The notes under the pieces were generated by a model. That model was not told the origin of the DNA. It saw nothing but the letters and a program-made list of their open reading frames with translations, and did no database searches. The position numbers and the translations under genes are program-made. From Actinomycetota bacterium (GTDB lineage Bacteria; Actinomycetota; AC-67), in NCBI GenBank assembly GCA_040905475.1, contig JBBDRM010000050.1, positions 1 to 41,147 of the forward strand: DNA of 41,147 bases, written 5' to 3'. Positions 40,314 through 41,147 of this stretch are shown here, piece by piece. How positions within the stretch are numbered: position 1 is the first letter of the stretch; each line of letters begins with the position of its first letter.

Positions 40314-40601
40314 ATGTTGCCCAACAAGCGAGTCCCGATCCATCCGGGTGAGGTCTTGAGCGAGGAATTCCTCAAGCCGCTCGGACTTACTCAGGTTGCC
40401 CTCGCCGCCCATCTGAGCGTTCCGATCCAGCGCGTCAACGAGCTGATCCGAGGCAAGCGAGGCGTGACCCCGGAAACGGCCTGGCTGCTCGCGGGTGCGT
40501 TCGGCACGTCGCCGGAACTCTGGTTGAACCTTCAGGCCAATCATGACCTCGCCAAGGCGCGGCCGAGTCGGCGCGTCCGTCAACTCCCCGCGACTGCCTG
40601 A
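40314..40601 (+). CDS. higA: HigA-family antitoxin
   Basis: A 95-residue HigA protein with the classic opening HPGEVLSEEFLKPLGLTQVA. The XRE-type helix-turn-helix continues as LAAHLSVPIQRVNELIRGKR, and the signature GTSPELWLNLQANHDL closes it. A GAGGAGATC ribosome site lies just upstream. It represses its own operon and neutralises HigB. The toxin gene 8 nt upstream is frameshifted, so the antitoxin may now be free of its partner. Confidence 0.94.
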   Translation: MLPNKRVPIHPGEVLSEEFLKPLGLTQVALAAHLSVPIQRVNELIRGKRGVTPETAWLLAGAFGTSPELWLNLQANHDLAKARPSRRVRQLPATA

Positions 40602-40603
40602 TC

Positions 40604-40945
40604 ATGCTCAATCGTGCGGCCCTGATCCTTCGCTACAAGCAGCCGTTCCTCGATTGGATCAACGGGGTAGACCCGTCGCCGGAGTCGCACATCATGACGC
40701 CGTCAATCCTGGACCAAGAGAGAACGGTCTACCTTGTTGAGGTCGAGGACGAAAAAGAGCTCGAGGAGTGGCTGGAGCTGAATCACGAAGCGCTCTTCGA
40801 AGAGGAACTCTTTGGGTGGTACACAGATCCGGGGTTATGGCCGCGGGATCGCTCGTTGAAGCAGTTCCGGGAGTGGTGCTCACCAGAGTTCCATTCGGTG
40901 GTCGTTGATACCGGGCGCTCTCCGCTGGAAGACGACGATTCATAG
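40604..40945 (+). CDS. Small acidic protein of unknown function
   Basis: A 113-residue protein starting 2 nt after the higA stop, so co-transcribed. It is acidic and rich in Glu/Trp: VEVEDEKELEEWLELNHEAL, then EEELFGWYTDPGLWPRDRSL, and a C-terminal acidic DDDS. No catalytic or membrane motif. Its position next to a toxin-antitoxin pair may be incidental. I do not recognise a function. Confidence 0.75.
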   Translation: MLNRAALILRYKQPFLDWINGVDPSPESHIMTPSILDQERTVYLVEVEDEKELEEWLELNHEALFEEELFGWYTDPGLWPRDRSLKQFREWCSPEFHSVVVDTGRSPLEDDDS

Positions 40946-41059
40946 ACTCAGCGCCGGGACAGGCCAAGCTCGGGCAGCGGCTGTCCTGCGGCGCTGGTCA
41001 AATCACGAACTGACAAAGCTGCTCCCGAAGGTTCGAATTGTGACCCGTTAGTTCCACCG

Positions 41060-41147
41060 CTAGCCCGCGGGTCCTCGCAGGAGGAAGGACTTCGTGTCGC
41101 CCTTGCCCTTCAGGTCGACGGTTCCTCGTGGTTCGAGGTCGAAGGTC
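41060..41147 (-). CDS. C-terminus of a class III adenylate/guanylate cyclase-like protein
   Basis: The last 28 codons of a minus-strand gene whose start lies beyond the window. The text FDLEPRGTVDLKGKGDTKSF, then LLRGPAG and TAG, matches the usual end of bacterial class III cyclase domains (ExRGxVxLKGxGxxxxYLL). Only the tail is visible, so catalytic residues cannot be judged. Confidence 0.7.
   Translation of the reverse strand, partial: TFDLEPRGTVDLKGKGDTKSFLLRGPAG

Overview
The window is a high-GC stretch whose coding frames show strong G/C third-position bias. Leading signs of origin are a SepX/GlpR-like divisome protein downstream of galU, TetR-controlled acyl-CoA genes, a bacterial translin and many GTG/TTG starts. 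Together they point to an uncultured or poorly sampled actinomycete-like bacterium (Actinomycetota). I cannot place it below phylum. The left three quarters look like chromosomal core. The right quarter, after a tRNA-Ala, looks like accessory DNA.

Layout. 1-4854: end of a secreted protein, a propeller lipoprotein, then an ECF sigma factor translationally coupled to a membrane-tethered beta-propeller that may be its sensor/anti-sigma. 4859-11730: acyl-CoA catabolism on the minus strand. An SDR, a crotonase, an APH-type kinase and an acyl-CoA dehydrogenase form one tight operon, like a split ACAD10/11 or LvaA/LvaC system for 4-hydroxyacyl-CoAs. A divergent TetR follows, then arfB, a second crotonase and a HAD-IB phosphatase. 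11955-18252: a large membrane protein with a phosphatase-like ectodomain, divergent from tldD-tldE and a coupled protein whose histone-like basic tail is joined to a membrane domain. 18271-19991: a TetR gene with a nearly perfect 27-bp operator over its own promoter, and a ferritin-like diiron oxygenase. 20384-21658: a secreted, histidine-rich, tail-fibre-like protein.

21757-24365 is a minus-strand housekeeping operon (5-FTHF cyclo-ligase, FmdB zinc ribbon, MTA phosphorylase, UppP). Divergent from it, a GGDEF diguanylate cyclase gene is preceded by a 100-nt leader closed by a 17-bp helix, a riboswitch-like arrangement. It is followed by galU, the SepX/GlpR-like gene and a translin gene. Convergent to these are an M23 peptidase, a broken endonuclease/exonuclease/phosphatase gene and a divergent thioesterase gene.

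31258-41147 begins with tRNA-Ala(CGC). A Phd/RelE-type toxin-antitoxin module abuts its 3' end, and a second, decayed copy of [tRNA-like tail + operator + antitoxin] lies 660 bp further on. More copies or degenerate copies of the tRNA 3' end lie at 33872, 34029 and 39834. The last two bracket a 5.7-kb secreted glycan-use cluster: TetR, GH31, PQQ-type propeller and an unknown secreted protein. A BNR/sialidase-like gene lies between earlier copies. A higBA locus with a doubly frameshifted toxin gene, a small acidic protein and the tail of an adenylate/guanylate cyclase close the window. This reads as stepwise accretion of accessory DNA at a tRNA-Ala gene. No integrase is present inside the window.
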